Origin: Siphonodentalium dalli
Lineage: Eukaryota; Mollusca; Scaphopoda; Gadilida; Siphonodentaliidae
NCBI GenBank assembly: GCA_032622095.1
Contig: CP136063.1
Coordinates: forward strand, 90,499,980 to 90,563,979
DNA length: 64,000 bases
Direction of reading: 5' to 3'
Made by a program: the position numbers and the translations under genes. Positions 1 to 10,431 of this stretch are shown here, piece after piece (positions within the stretch are counted from its first letter, which is position 1; every line of letters starts with the position of its first letter). The notes under the pieces were generated by a model. That model was not told where the DNA came from, searched no databases, and saw only the letters and a program-made list of their open reading frames with translations.

Positions 1-6
1 CCTATT

Positions 7-198
7 CACCTCACACATGACCATACACTCACTCCTTGCATACCTATACATCTCACCGTGGCCACCCCATTCATGGCGATATAGCTAACCATGTACAGCT
101 ATTCGCATCATTCATGACCATACAATAACTCCCATTATACATATTAACCTCACCTATGACCACACGGTAACTCCCTGGTTGCCATGTTGACCTCCACC
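7..198. repeat. Degenerate minisatellite, ~45 bp unit
   Basis: About four diverged units recur, built around 'catgaccatacactcactcc'-like and 'tatacat...cctcacc' segments. The unit is visible at roughly 8, 51, 98 and 148. It may continue left of the window. No coding signal is seen. Confidence 0.45.
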
Positions 199-723
199 CT
201 GTATCATGTTGATCAATTGTTATCCTAATAGGCCAGAATAGCCACAGATTATGATTCAGTTCAGTTCCATTTCCAAGTTCTGCCCGTTTATTAAAAAAAA
301 TATAGCCAGTATCCAAAAAGAGGTTCTCCGGGAGGGGGGGGGGGGGGTGATACGGCAACTTTAAAATTAATTTGTTATGCCCCATAAGGAAATGAGACAA
401 CCAGAATAGAACATTTAGTTGTCAGTTGATTAGCTAACATGTAAAATAACGAAGTGAGTCACAATTTGCTACATTTTCGGAAACGCAGAGAATATATGTG
501 AAAAATGGTTGCCATTTTGAGTAATTTGGTTTATAAACACATTAGTGTGACACATTTAAGGTAGATCAAAATAATAAACACCTTTCATATCAAACATAGT
601 TACATTTTACTTGAATTTTTTTTGCCATTTTTATATCAAGTTTGTGAGAGAAAAATCCAATACTTCTGGTAATGTCAGTGGTGACAATAGTAAAAATTAA
701 CTAAGGTGCATCAGACATGTTAG
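199..723. other. Non-coding stretch with a poly-G run
   Basis: No gene is supported. A run of about 17 G, broken by a single A, lies near 330-347. The rest is AT-rich single-copy-looking sequence. A minus-strand open frame across it (71-400) reads proline-rich only because of the G run and is not believed. Confidence 0.4.
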
Positions 724-729
724 TGCTCA

Positions 730-1206
730 ATGTATAGAAGGCAGAATAGCCAATTTTATACATCAACCACAACTTCTAAGCGATTGCGGGACACACTGGG
801 TCTATATCTACCATTTCCACATTGTGGCAGCCAAATATACAGAAGAGTGCAGTTGTTGGGTTCCATTCCTTCACAGATAATAATTACCTTTCATCGTTGT
901 TCCGAAAAGGAAAAAAACACTTCTGGAAGTTGCTGGAAAGACCATCAAGATATATGGAAGTCATGGCTTATTTAGGAACGAATTGGGATTTGGACAGTGA
1001 CACGCTTAATACAATCAAGGAGTTAACATGTGCCTTATACATGTATGGTCTAAATTCGAGAAAACTGAATTAAGCTAGGTGGGTAAAGTTCCAGCAGAAG
1101 TTCGAGAATCAGCAAAAGGTAGTTGATCCTTCTGCACTTCCACCATGTGAGGAATCTTTAATTCTACACTCAAAACAAGCCAACTTGCTTGCTTGTTGTG
1201 GATTTC
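730..1206 (+). pseudogene. Decayed mobile-element protein fragment (HxFT...FRKGK type)
   Basis: The frame starting at 822 reads through a core containing GFHSFTDNNYLSSLFRKGKK, then a stop at 1071-1073. After the stop the same frame continues with PSALPPCEESLILHSKQANL to about 1200. The core resembles a protein family common in invertebrate transposon-rich genomes, in which an 'HAFTGCD...FFxKGKK' block is followed by a 'LPPC...LxxHxxRAN' block; that likeness is from memory of the family. Here the GCD triplet reads DNN, an in-frame stop separates the two blocks, and the upstream part (730-820) appears to be in another frame. These features indicate a dead copy. No flanking terminal repeat was recognised. 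The function of the family is unknown to me. Confidence 0.5.
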
Positions 1207-1512
1207 CCTCCTTTAAGTGAGGAGCACCCCATTATAATGGGTATAAAAATAATGGAAGTAAAAATAAGTCAAATAAGACCAGGTAAAACTACTGTAATGA
1301 TAAGATGGTTGGTAAAATTGTGGTACTAGTGAGTTAAAAGATTTGTGTGTGCGTAAGTTGCACTTAAAAACTTTTAAGTTGAGCTTTCATATGTACATAT
1401 GTACATGTATATTTTTGTTTTGTTTTTAAGATTGGTATAGTTAAAATTGTCGTGTTGACAATAATATTTACAGGTAGTTGTTTTGCCTGTACAGCTCGGC
1501 TAGTTTGTCATT
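1207..1512. other. Spacer, probably including the 3' end of the minus-strand LINE
   Basis: T-rich sequence around 1409-1430 (plus strand) could be the A-rich tail of the LINE read on the minus strand, but no clean poly(A) or target duplication is visible. Confidence 0.3.
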
Positions 1513-3909
1513 TTATATGTGCTTGTCTGCTTCTGTTTTCAAAGTGTTTACTCTATGCACATGGATTGAGTATAAGAAATTTCTTGCCAGTTTTTCAATT
1601 TGTTCTTTTTCTATATCGGTGAGGTTCCAGGTTTCTAGTTTTGTGCAGTCTAAGGTTAATTGAGTTAAGAGTTCTGGTTGATCAATAATGTATTTGTCAG
1701 TGGTAGTTTTTGAGAGACATAATTTGAGTTTTTGTATGTAACGATGTCGTTGGTTACTAGTGTTCGTACATTGTGAAATGAAGTGTATTCTTTCCTCATC
1801 AGCTAGTTTGCATAGTGGACATATGGCAGAGGTCAGGTTTTGTCTGAATCTTTTTCTATTTATTTGTAGTAAATAAGTGTCTGTCATCAACCATGTTTTT
1901 ATAATAGCCTTTTTTGTGGCAGCGGGCGAGTATTTTGATGAATCCCATACAAGATGACATTTGCTGCTGGATTTTTTTTGCAGTTTGATCATTGCTAATG
2001 TTGTTTTACTGGAGAACTCTCTGTCATTAATATCATGCCAATATTGGTATATAGCTTTTTTACATATTGTTTTCCATTTGTTGGCATCTTCCTTACTGTG
2101 GATGGTGTTTATGATATGCAGTGGGTCAGGAAGGGTATATTTGGAAAGTATGTCTCTGACATGTATAAACCAGCTATGGCTGTTGTCATTTTTCATGATA
2201 AGTTGCCTTATTGCAAGATCTCGCTCTGCAGAGTTGTGTGTTTTGGCTATATTAATATAGAATGTTGTAATTTTGAGATCTATAGTGCCTTGGATGGGAA
2301 TAGCTCCAATAAGTGCATTTGTAGCAGCATTTGCTGTGCGTGTTGATAAACTCTGCAGTTGTCTCATGGTTTTTCGTTGGAAACGTTCGAGTTCATCTAT
2401 GTCTTTTTTTTTCATATGTAGGATTTCTATACCATGCAGCATTCTAGGAATGACAAAAGTGTTCCACATTTGGTATGCTATTACTGGTGATATACCGTTT
2501 GTTCCATGTAGCCCTGTACCCATCAAGGAGTATAGGGTTCGTCTGCCCATTGTTATTCGTTTTGGGATATCTGGGGTATTTGTTGGATTACGCTCTACAC
2601 CTAGGTGTTTGGTGGAGCCTACGATATTAACAGGAGTTCCACCTAAGACAGTTTTTATTTCACCATTCATTTTTTGTGTAGATGTTTTCATTTGGACAAT
2701 TTCGCATTTAGTTGCGTTCATTGCGAATCGATCTTTACATGAGTTGTTGTATACAATACTTGTGAGAGTTTGTAAATCAGATGTTGTTTTTGCTAAGATG
2801 GCTACATCATCTGCACAGGTGGGGGCTGTTATATCAATTGTGCCAATTTTAAACCCAGCTGCATTATTACTTAGCTGATTTAGCATGTCGTTGTTAAATC
2901 TTTTATAGAGCATTGCTGATAATTTAGCCCCTTGTCTTATTCCTTGGTGAAGTAGTATATCTGAGGAGTATGATCCACCCCATTTTACCTTTGTATTCGC
3001 CTCATGATGTAATGAATTTACAAGTAGCCATAGGTCGCTGTGGATCCCATCAATGAAAAGTTTTCTCAGTAGGCTTTTATGCCATACAACGTCAAATGCT
3101 TTTTCAGTATCCAGGGTTTCTAATATTAATGTCTCATTTAAGTCTTTGCTTTCATTGTATGCTTCAGTTATCATAAGCCCAGCAACTAGAGGTGATGTGC
3201 CTTGAGTGAAGCCACGTTGCATTTTATTTTGTGATGGTAATAGTATGTTGTCTAGTTTGTCTTGCAGGGTTGCTTCTAGGATTTTACATATTATGGAGCT
3301 GATAGTTATGCCCCTGTAATTCCCTGGTTTTGTTGGGTCTTTGTCCTTTTTTGGTACAGGTGTTAATATGCCGATTTTTATTTCTTTTGGCACTTCTCGT
3401 TTTTCATATATAGTGTTTATGATGTTCATGATTATTGGGGCAGTTTCTTCTATGCTATATTTGAGGTGTTCAGCCGTAATTCCAGCATAGTCAGCTGCTT
3501 TATTTAGTTTGAGCTTATTGACAATTGTTTTAATTTCATGCAGTGTGACTGGTTCTAAAGATGGTGTATTAGCACGACATATTTGTTCAATAGCTTCAAT
3601 ATCAGCCGAGACTTGTTTGTGGAATGTATCATCAAATCTATCGGCAGTTTTTGGTTCTGACAGTTTTTTGAAGTGTTTAAACCACCCATCCATCATCTGT
3701 TCGGCACCATATTTGTGTCCATCTATTTCAATATACTCAGTGACTACACTCTTGGTGAGCCTTTGTTTGTTTATAAGTTTATAGAATAGTACTTGATCAT
3801 TAGATGATAGCAAAACAGTGGAGACTTGCAACCATTGCCAAATCAACCACTCCCGGTGTAGCACTTCATAGATGGACGGCCGATAGGCAGTCTGAGTTGT
3901 TTGAACCAT
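1513..3909 (-). CDS. Non-LTR retrotransposon reverse transcriptase, 798 aa
   Basis: A single long open frame encodes the reverse transcriptase part of a LINE, which would copy its own RNA at a nicked chromosomal target. Motifs in order: NYRGITISS (about residues 197-205), LDTEKAFDVVWH (265-276), QGIRQGAKLS (322-331), and the catalytic box TCADDVAIL (364-372), which has CADD instead of the usual YADD or FADD. A C-terminal CPLC...H...C zinc-knuckle-like motif (C697, C700, H709, C714) is followed by about 80 residues ending in a helical 'RNFLYSIHVHR' segment, so the 3' end looks complete. No apurinic-type endonuclease is present in frame upstream, so the copy is probably 5'-truncated. The first ~35 residues (MVQTTQ...) look unlike LINE protein, so the annotated Met is probably not native; homology seems to begin near SSNDQVLFYKL. 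I place it in the Jockey/I/R1-like part of the LINE tree, clade unresolved. The absence of stops over 2.4 kb suggests a fairly young copy. Confidence 0.85.
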   Translation of the reverse strand: MVQTTQTAYRPSIYEVLHREWLIWQWLQVSTVLLSSNDQVLFYKLINKQRLTKSVVTEYIEIDGHKYGAEQMMDGWFKHFKKLSEPKTADRFDDTFHKQVSADIEAIEQICRANTPSLEPVTLHEIKTIVNKLKLNKAADYAGITAEHLKYSIEETAPIIMNIINTIYEKREVPKEIKIGILTPVPKKDKDPTKPGNYRGITISSIICKILEATLQDKLDNILLPSQNKMQRGFTQGTSPLVAGLMITEAYNESKDLNETLILETLDTEKAFDVVWHKSLLRKLFIDGIHSDLWLLVNSLHHEANTKVKWGGSYSSDILLHQGIRQGAKLSAMLYKRFNNDMLNQLSNNAAGFKIGTIDITAPTCADDVAILAKTTSDLQTLTSIVYNNSCKDRFAMNATKCEIVQMKTSTQKMNGEIKTVLGGTPVNIVGSTKHLGVERNPTNTPDIPKRITMGRRTLYSLMGTGLHGTNGISPVIAYQMWNTFVIPRMLHGIEILHMKKKDIDELERFQRKTMRQLQSLSTRTANAATNALIGAIPIQGTIDLKITTFYINIAKTHNSAERDLAIRQLIMKNDNSHSWFIHVRDILSKYTLPDPLHIINTIHSKEDANKWKTICKKAIYQYWHDINDREFSSKTTLAMIKLQKKSSSKCHLVWDSSKYSPAATKKAIIKTWLMTDTYLLQINRKRFRQNLTSAICPLCKLADEERIHFISQCTNTSNQRHRYIQKLKLCLSKTTTDKYIIDQPELLTQLTLDCTKLETWNLTDIEKEQIEKLARNFLYSIHVHRVNTLKTEADKHI

Positions 3910-4454
3910 TCTTTCCCGTAAGATGTTACGAAGAACTATATTTCGAAACGGTGTGATTCGGTTCTCCGATTATTTTATCAGCACAAAAGTCAAAACGCAC
4001 ATGGACGACACTGTCACGACAACACGCATGGCAAGTCAGAAACAAGAGTTCTAATATATGCTCCAATTTTGATGAGTTGCTTGCGAAAATCGTCAACAAA
4101 ACTACCGCTCTGATCCTCCATTCTGTCATTAAGTTTTTAGTGCGGGAATCGTTCTCAAAGCACATAGGAAATTTGACTTTGGGGCGATCGGGTTTCGCCA
4201 TTTTGTTCGGAAAACCCCGCGCTAAATATAGAAACGGAAACTAGTACCCAGCCGGTGACAGAGTCAGAAAGGAAGTATGACTGGTGCGCTCTGGTATAGA
4301 TTGACAATTCCTATCGCCTGGTACCATAACACACTGTGTATAGCATGCAGTCTCTTGGAAAATCAGACGAAATTCATAAACGATGTACATCTGTTAGGAA
4401 TTTCGTCGGCTTTTCAAAGAGACAGGCTATATGGCCATACGTTTGTCACAACAG
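3910..4454. other. Unassigned region upstream of the LINE
   Basis: It holds a 91-codon minus-strand frame (3926-4201) and an 80-codon plus-strand frame (4277-4519) with no recognisable motif. Base composition is less AT-rich than the surroundings, and the minus-strand frame begins at an ATG near 4201. A first exon of a host gene or a transposon body are both possible. The plus frame runs into the Helitron-like end at 4482, which argues against a host gene there. Confidence 0.25.
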
Positions 4455-4482
4455 ACCGGACGAAGTCGGGCCCACCAGCTAG
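4455..4482 (+). mobile_element. Helitron-like 3' terminus (family HA)
   Basis: A short hairpin, CCGGACGAAGTCGGG, is followed after about 9 bases by CTAG and then T. This is the layout of a Helitron 3' end (hairpin, then CTRR, inserted between A and T). The same end occurs at 43009, 43050 and 44861. The 5' limit of this copy is not visible. Confidence 0.6.
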
Positions 4483-4519
4483 TGTAATAAAAAGACAACT
4501 TGAAGAATGTAATGTATAA

Positions 4520-5540
4520 CACGAGAAACGGGAAAACTTGATATATGGAAGTATCCAAATTTCCTACATGGAATTTGAAAGCTAGTTTATATCATAATAT
4601 TATAATTCCTATTTGTGGCTAATAATATGATCTTGGTGGCGTTACCATTTCTGACTATGGATTTCTTGTATAAATATGCGAGGCTCGATGGGCGACTCGC
4701 ATCCTATAGGCCTATAGCCTAATTATATGAGGGTGACGACCCCCTCCCCCTGGAATTCGGCATCCTGCTTAAAACTGACCCCGCATCCGGAATACTCCGT
4801 AACAGAGAGACGGCATCCGGAATACTCTTTTCACTAAACTTATTGATAGCAGTATAATGAAGAAAAAATTGGCATGATGCAATGGAATTAGTCTCCATAT
4901 TGGCTAGTATGACTAGGCCCTATTATTTATAATTATGCCTATGTAATTTAGCAGCTTGACACAAAAATTAAATTTTTCTGCTAGAATTATGTTGAAACAT
5001 TACATGCATGCATGCAATGGAATATGATCGAAAATCGGTGTGAATATTTGTGAGTATAGGAACAAACCATTTATTTCAAGTTCAGTGACGTGACACCAGT
5101 TAGGCCTACTTGGTCCTTATATTTGGACTTCGAAAAACAAACATTCTGGTCCGACTTGAAATCACGGAATAACGACATTCTATACGCAGTGTGCCGTTGA
5201 CGAATAATTAAGATTTCACCCAAACAAGTTACTACCAACCCACTGTATTTCCATACCCTACGATCCAAAATGTAAAATTTCCCACAATCGTCTTTCTTGT
5301 CCGATCATGCCGATTTTGACGGAACAGGTCTTCGAACAAAAATCGACCTGTGAAGATAGTCCTGAAGAATAAACAATCTCAAGGCAAAATGATTCGTGAT
5401 GCTATGGGATACAATAAAAAGCACAGCAAAATTACAGGTAGTGCAAAAATATACTTTAATATAGATCTCACGAAAACGCAAATTGAATAGCTCTATATGA
5501 ACTCCGCTTATAGAATGAAAAGGAAACAGTACGTTTAACC
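4520..5540. other. About 1 kb with nothing assigned
   Basis: AT-rich, with short direct repeats of 'catccggaatactc' near 4793-4829 and a GCAT-rich patch near 5003-5017. No coding, RNA or terminal-repeat signal is seen. Confidence 0.4.
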
Positions 5541-5745
5541 ACAGGGGCCTGTAACGCGCTCCGCTGTCCGCCCCCCCCCTTTGCGCTGCCCATATACGCC
5601 GCTTCTATATACGCGCCTGCTTCACGTTAATGGTACTATAATGTTATAGTACCATTAACATGAAGCAGGCGCGTATATTGAAGCGGCGTATATGGGCAGC
5701 GCAAACGGTTGGGGGCGGAAAGCGGAGCGCGTTACAGGCCCCTGT
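5541..5745. mobile_element. GC-rich foldback element, hAT-like, copy 1
   Basis: Near-perfect inverted repeat of about 205 bp. It opens with ACAGGGGCCTGTAACGCG and closes with its complement, and the arms meet at a TATAATGTTATA centre. The ACAGGG/CCCTGT ends resemble hAT transposons. No open frame or clean 8-bp target duplication is present in this copy. Confidence 0.7.
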
Positions 5746-5931
5746 GATTTTACGAGAGTAAAGTGAGTTAAACATGCACTATAGTTAGCATGGTTTACCT
5801 GGCCTTTACCAGACAGTTTTCTTATAAGGACACGTTGGGAAATAGTCGAATTTGCGTCTACAGACGACACATTTTACACTAAATATTGCTGCAAACATGA
5901 ACTATCAGAACAATTTCATGGGAATTTAAGG

Positions 5932-6399
5932 GCCAGATGCACGTTTGGCCAAAATTTCCGGGTATTTCTAAATGGATTTTCTCAAAATCTGTCAGGAATT
6001 TATTTGTGAAAATTGGTACAAGTGATTATTGTGATGCATTATTTAAGAACCATCGAACAATTGGTTATTACAAACTCATTTACTTCACTTTCATGGCTTG
6101 GAAAATATTTAAAATTTTACTGTTTTTAGGTACCAAGAAATTCTGTAAATTAGATTTGTTTCAAAAGTGCAGTCCATGTATCTATGATATCATATCTGAA
6201 GATCACGAGAGGAGACTTAATTTTTCTTTAATTATGAAATTTTATGATTATTTTCACGGTAGAAAGACAACTAACCACAAATAATTTTCAATATTTGAGA
6301 ATTTTCATGTTATTCATGTTGTTCAATGAAAATTGGGCTGAGATGAGTTCTGGGTCATGGCTTCATAACCAAGTTAAAGCTGACCATCATATCTCTTAA
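5932..6399 (+). repeat. Dispersed repeat A, left half (split by a LINE)
   Basis: This matches the left half of repeat B (10432-10918) along its length, starting near 'aagggccagatgcacgtttg' and ending at 'catatctcttaa'. Its short open frame (5937-6284) is not coding: the same region in repeat B carries frame-breaking changes. Confidence 0.8.
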
Positions 6400-7831
6400 T
6401 CTAAACCTGCTAACTACCGGCCTATATCCCTGACTTGTATCCTCAGCAAGCAGCTCGAACACATTATTGTCTCCAAAATCATGTCGTACCTAGACTCAAA
6501 ACAGCTCCTAGCATCTAACCAACATGGCTTCTGCTCAAAACTGAGTTGTGAAACCCAGCTCATTGCCTTCACACAAGAATTTTTTGAAAATATGACCAAA
6601 GACAAGCAGACCGATGTCGCAGTTATGGACTTTTCAAAAGCTTTCGACAAAGTTGACCATCAAAGGCTAATCCTAAAACTCAGGCGTATCGGCATAAACA
6701 ACACAGCTGTAAACTGGATTAAAGACTTTCTATCCAACAGATCACAAAAAGTTGTTGTCAATGGCCATGAATCATCCGCTCGTCCCGTACTTTCTGGGGT
6801 TCCACAAGGCTCTATCCTTGGGCCCTGTCTCTTTCTCATCTACATAAATGACCTCCCATCCTCTCTATCAAGTCACTCCCGCCTCTTTGCAGATGACACT
6901 ATAGTCTACTGTACAATATCCTCACCCTCAGACTGCAACACGATCCAACAAGACCTGATCAAACTCGAAAAGTGGGAAGATGATTGGCAAATGGCATTCA
7001 ATACTGACAAATGTGAAATAATCCACATACATAGGAAAAGGGAACCTATAATCCATGACTACTATCTCCACCATCAGAAACTAAATAGCACAGAAAAGGC
7101 AAAATATCTAGGAATAACCATCTCTAAAGATATGTCATGGCATTCTCACATAAACAACATCACAAACAAAGCCAATGCCTCATTGAGGTTCATCAGAAGA
7201 AACATCAGGACAAATAACCACAAAACAAAAGAACTAGCCTATAAAACATATGTCCGCCCTAAACTTGAATATTGCTCAACCATATGGCATCCATGGAAAG
7301 CATACCTAAGAGACCAAATAGAAATGGTCCAACACAGAGCAGCCCGGTACACAATGAACATCTACAACTACCCAAGCAGTGCCTCCGATATACTAAGACA
7401 GCTGCAATGGCCTACTCTAGAACAGCGGCGTTTGTACCAATCACTTGTCATGTTCTATAAAATAAAAAACAACATTGTCAACATACGAGACACCGCTCCC
7501 CTCACAACATCGAGAGGTCATAAATTCGTGTTCTTTTATACTGGACCCAAATACATCCGCACCTCATTCTACCCTCGCACTATCCTTGCATGGAATTATC
7601 TCGACCCTTCTATTGCTACCCTCACAGACCTGGACAAATTCAAATCTACTCTCTATAGCGACCACTTTAAACTCCCATAACCAACCTGTACCAAATCTGA
7701 GTTTTATCATGTTTTTAAATATAATCCAAAATTCACCAAAAATATTGCACAAAAATTGTATAGTTACACCTCATGCGCCTCCTTTAAAACTTCAGCATAA
7801 TGAAGGTTAGGAGAAACCTATAGATAGATAG
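6400..7831 (+). mobile_element. 5'-truncated CR1/Jockey-like LINE, reverse transcriptase part
   Basis: The open frame runs from 6400 (SKPANYRPISLTC...), before the first ATG at 6481, to the stop at 7680. Motifs: PANYRPISL, DFSKAFDKVDH (residues 50-60 from the ATG), SGVPQGSILGP (105-115) and the catalytic LFADDT (FADD 136-139). The KYLGITI thumb motif follows, and then the usual C-terminal segment with YCSTIWHPW. The protein would prime reverse transcription at a target site, but lacks its endonuclease and the first fingers. The 3' end is a short untranslated region finishing in 'tatagatagatag', a microsatellite tail. The insertion lies inside repeat A; the uninterrupted equivalent is at about 10918 in repeat B. 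Both junctions are therefore visible and the 5' truncation is genuine. With no stops in 427 codons it is likely a recent insertion. Confidence 0.9.
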
Positions 7832-8310
7832 TGTCCTAAATTATGTTGATTGCTCCCTGCTTGAGTGGACCACACTGCATATCAACAGTTGTTTTCATTG
7901 GGCTGGAATATTTCTGACTGCTTTATTCTTCATTATAATATATGGGGGTATGACACTATATTATGCAATTAAAAATATAACTCCAAATTATGATACAAAT
8001 GAAGCCTCCTCTCATAGAGCCAAGACAATAAGCTGTTTGATGATTGGAGTTTTGTGTGAAATTATTAATTATTCTAGCAGTTCTTGGTACCTAAAGGGAC
8101 AACAAAGAAAATAATATTTTCAACCTCTCAAATGTATTAAAAATCCATTGTTTTTGTTGTCTCTTAATAACTGGTCAGATTATGCAAATAATGAAGATGA
8201 TGATATGTGAAATTCAAGATTTTTCGCCAGATTGATCCAGAGAAATACTTTTTGAAAATGTCTTGCCATATTTGGCTGTATTTATGCAAAACGTGCATCT
8301 GCATCTTAAG
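7832..8310 (+). repeat. Dispersed repeat A, right half
   Basis: Continues repeat A after the LINE. It matches 10919-11400 of repeat B, including 'agttcttggtac(c/a)taaagg' and the 'aaaacgtgcatct' stretch where the similarity ends. Confidence 0.8.
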
Positions 8311-9126
8311 TTTATTGAGGCTGCATCAAACTTTACAAATGGTTAGAAATTTCCACCCCAGCATATGCATTGTTATAAAATTACGTCACCATCTGATTGC
8401 CGTTTCAGTGTAACTATTTGACTATCAATAGGAAAATATTCGAATCTTGGTAAATTTAACTAAATTTATACACTATACATATTGGTTGGCAACTCAATTT
8501 ATTGGAGCAATCAACCTGTTTTAACTTTGAAATTTCCCTATATATATATAGGGTTTATTCGGGCATGAAATTTCCAACTGTTGAATTTGTTTTACCAAAA
8601 ATAGGTGCGTGGGACCCCCCCCCCCCGCTCCCCATGTCACCACCGGCACGTCCCTAATATATGTAGTAATTTACTGATAACTATACTGATAATTACAGGA
8701 GGGGTCTGCTGATTTTTTTCCAGACACAAGGCGGGGGTGGGTGGGTATTATGTCGGGCCGGAAAATGAGTATATGCAAATGTTTTTCCTACACTGAAATG
8801 TACTTATGTTTGTCCTCTATAGCCTTGTATAGACTATTATCTACATGCATATATAATTTAGAACACACTTAGCTCCATCTGAGGGACTATAATATATGGT
8901 CTGAGGTTCCAATACCGGTACAAATGCAGCCGTAATATCCTGGTATACATAAACTCCAAGTTTGTGTTTGCTAAATCACTTGATAAAGTGCGTTTGTCTA
9001 TAAAACCGAATCTAAAACTCGCGAAAAAAAAATGACTTTACATTTTTTTTTTTTGCGTTATTCCGTTTGTGTACCTATAACTGTTAAGAACACGTGGCTA
9101 ATCCATATACGGGATTAAAGCAACAT
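8311..9126. other. Spacer with C/G runs
   Basis: A poly-C tract lies near 8615-8628. The segment 8697-8770 ('ggggtctgc...gggtgggtgggt...gggccgg') resembles the reverse complement of about 12300-12388. No gene is seen. Confidence 0.35.
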
Positions 9127-9545
9127 TAAAGACATATTATGTACTTCTTCCAGGTGCGTGAAACTGATAAGGTAGTATCAAGGCGCTATGCCAACTGGAG
9201 GAATGTATACCATTCTACTATATAACATCGCCGAAAATCTGAAGCAAATCGACCGTACTATACTCCATAGAAAACATCGTCTGAACTACGCTCAAATGTA
9301 AATATTTACTACTCGATTCGGGACGCATCTATCGGCTACAAACTAACGAAAACGATTTCACCATCGAGAGTCACGGCATTTAATTAATATATAAGAATGG
9401 TGTGTGTTGTCAATTTGGATATAATATTTGTCAAAATTACTACTTTGAAGTTCAAAGTAGTAATTCAAAGTAGTTCAAAGTTTGAACACGATTATTCTCC
9501 ATTTATATTTGATCACCATACCGGAGTGTTTCATATCAGCATTAT
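9127..9545 (+). repeat. Dispersed repeat R1, copy 1
   Basis: Shares 'gtgcgtgaaactgataag', 'aaaacatcgtctgaacta', 'gtaaatattta' and 'ggagtgtttcata' blocks in order with 20334-20710, and inverted with 12699-12904. No open frame. Confidence 0.7.
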
Positions 9546-9746
9546 CGAGTCTGTAGGTATGTTGTTATATCAGTCGTTGATATAACGTTGATTACAAAAA
9601 AGTATATATATTTTATACCCAACTTATAATAATAAAAATATTACAGTTAGGAAATCTACATTGACACGGTGCTCATTACAACGTGTTGAACCTGTTTCAG
9701 GGTTAAATTGGAAAATTTACCTCAATAAACTCGATATCATGCATGC

Positions 9747-9952
9747 ACAGGGACCTGTAACGCGCTCCGCTGTCCACCCCCCCCCCCCTTTGCACTGCCC
9801 ATATACGCCGCCCCTATATACTCGCCTTCTTCGCGTTAAAAAAACATTATAATGTTCCATTAACGCGAAGAAGGCGCGCGTGTATAGAGGCGGCGTATAT
9901 GGGCAGTGCAAAAGGGGCGGACAGCGGAGCGCGTGCGTTACAGGCCCCTGTG
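9747..9952. mobile_element. GC-rich foldback element, hAT-like, copy 2
   Basis: Same element as at 5541-5745, with arms around a poly-A/T-rich centre (9838-9852). Both flanks contain GATATCATG (left flank 9733-9741, right flank from 9952), a candidate 9-bp target duplication if the extra 'catgc' on the left is secondary. Open frames across it are artefacts of the GC-rich arms. Confidence 0.7.
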
Positions 9953-10431
9953 ATATCATGGGAAGATTGTCGGGCAGATTGAAAATTCAAATAAGAGCCA
10001 GTATGATCGAGAGTTTTATTGAGTAAGTTATATTTGGTGGCGAAATATGGGGTCAAATGATAGTTGTACATCAGATATATGGTTCATATATTGTTCTTTT
10101 ATATTTTTAAGTGGCGATATAGTTTTGTTTTAAATTAATAATAAATGCATGGCCTGACTGACTCATTATCATTTTCGTGGAAACTAATATGGCTTTAGCC
10201 AGCATGTTTGATGAGCGACAGGCTTACTACACAAACCGAGTAACGCAAAATATAAACACGAGGCTCACAGTAAACCCATGCAGTGCCACCTCAACATTCC
10301 AGGCATCAAGCCATAGTTTCTAGCATACATACTGGCTCTGGACCTATGATCGATCACAATATTGCCACACAATACACAAATACAATACAATTTCATACCC
10401 AAAGAATGGACCTGGAATTTACCTGGTTTTA
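9953..10431. other. Spacer with nothing assigned
   Basis: AT-rich, no repeat partner or coding signal recognised. Confidence 0.35.

Noticed and set aside
2273-2878. 201-codon plus-strand open frame
   Set aside because: It is antisense to the LINE reverse transcriptase on the minus strand and mirrors its codon pattern.
7475-7810. 111-codon plus-strand frame overlapping the LINE end
   Set aside because: It overlaps the RT frame and only reflects that coding sequence in another phase.
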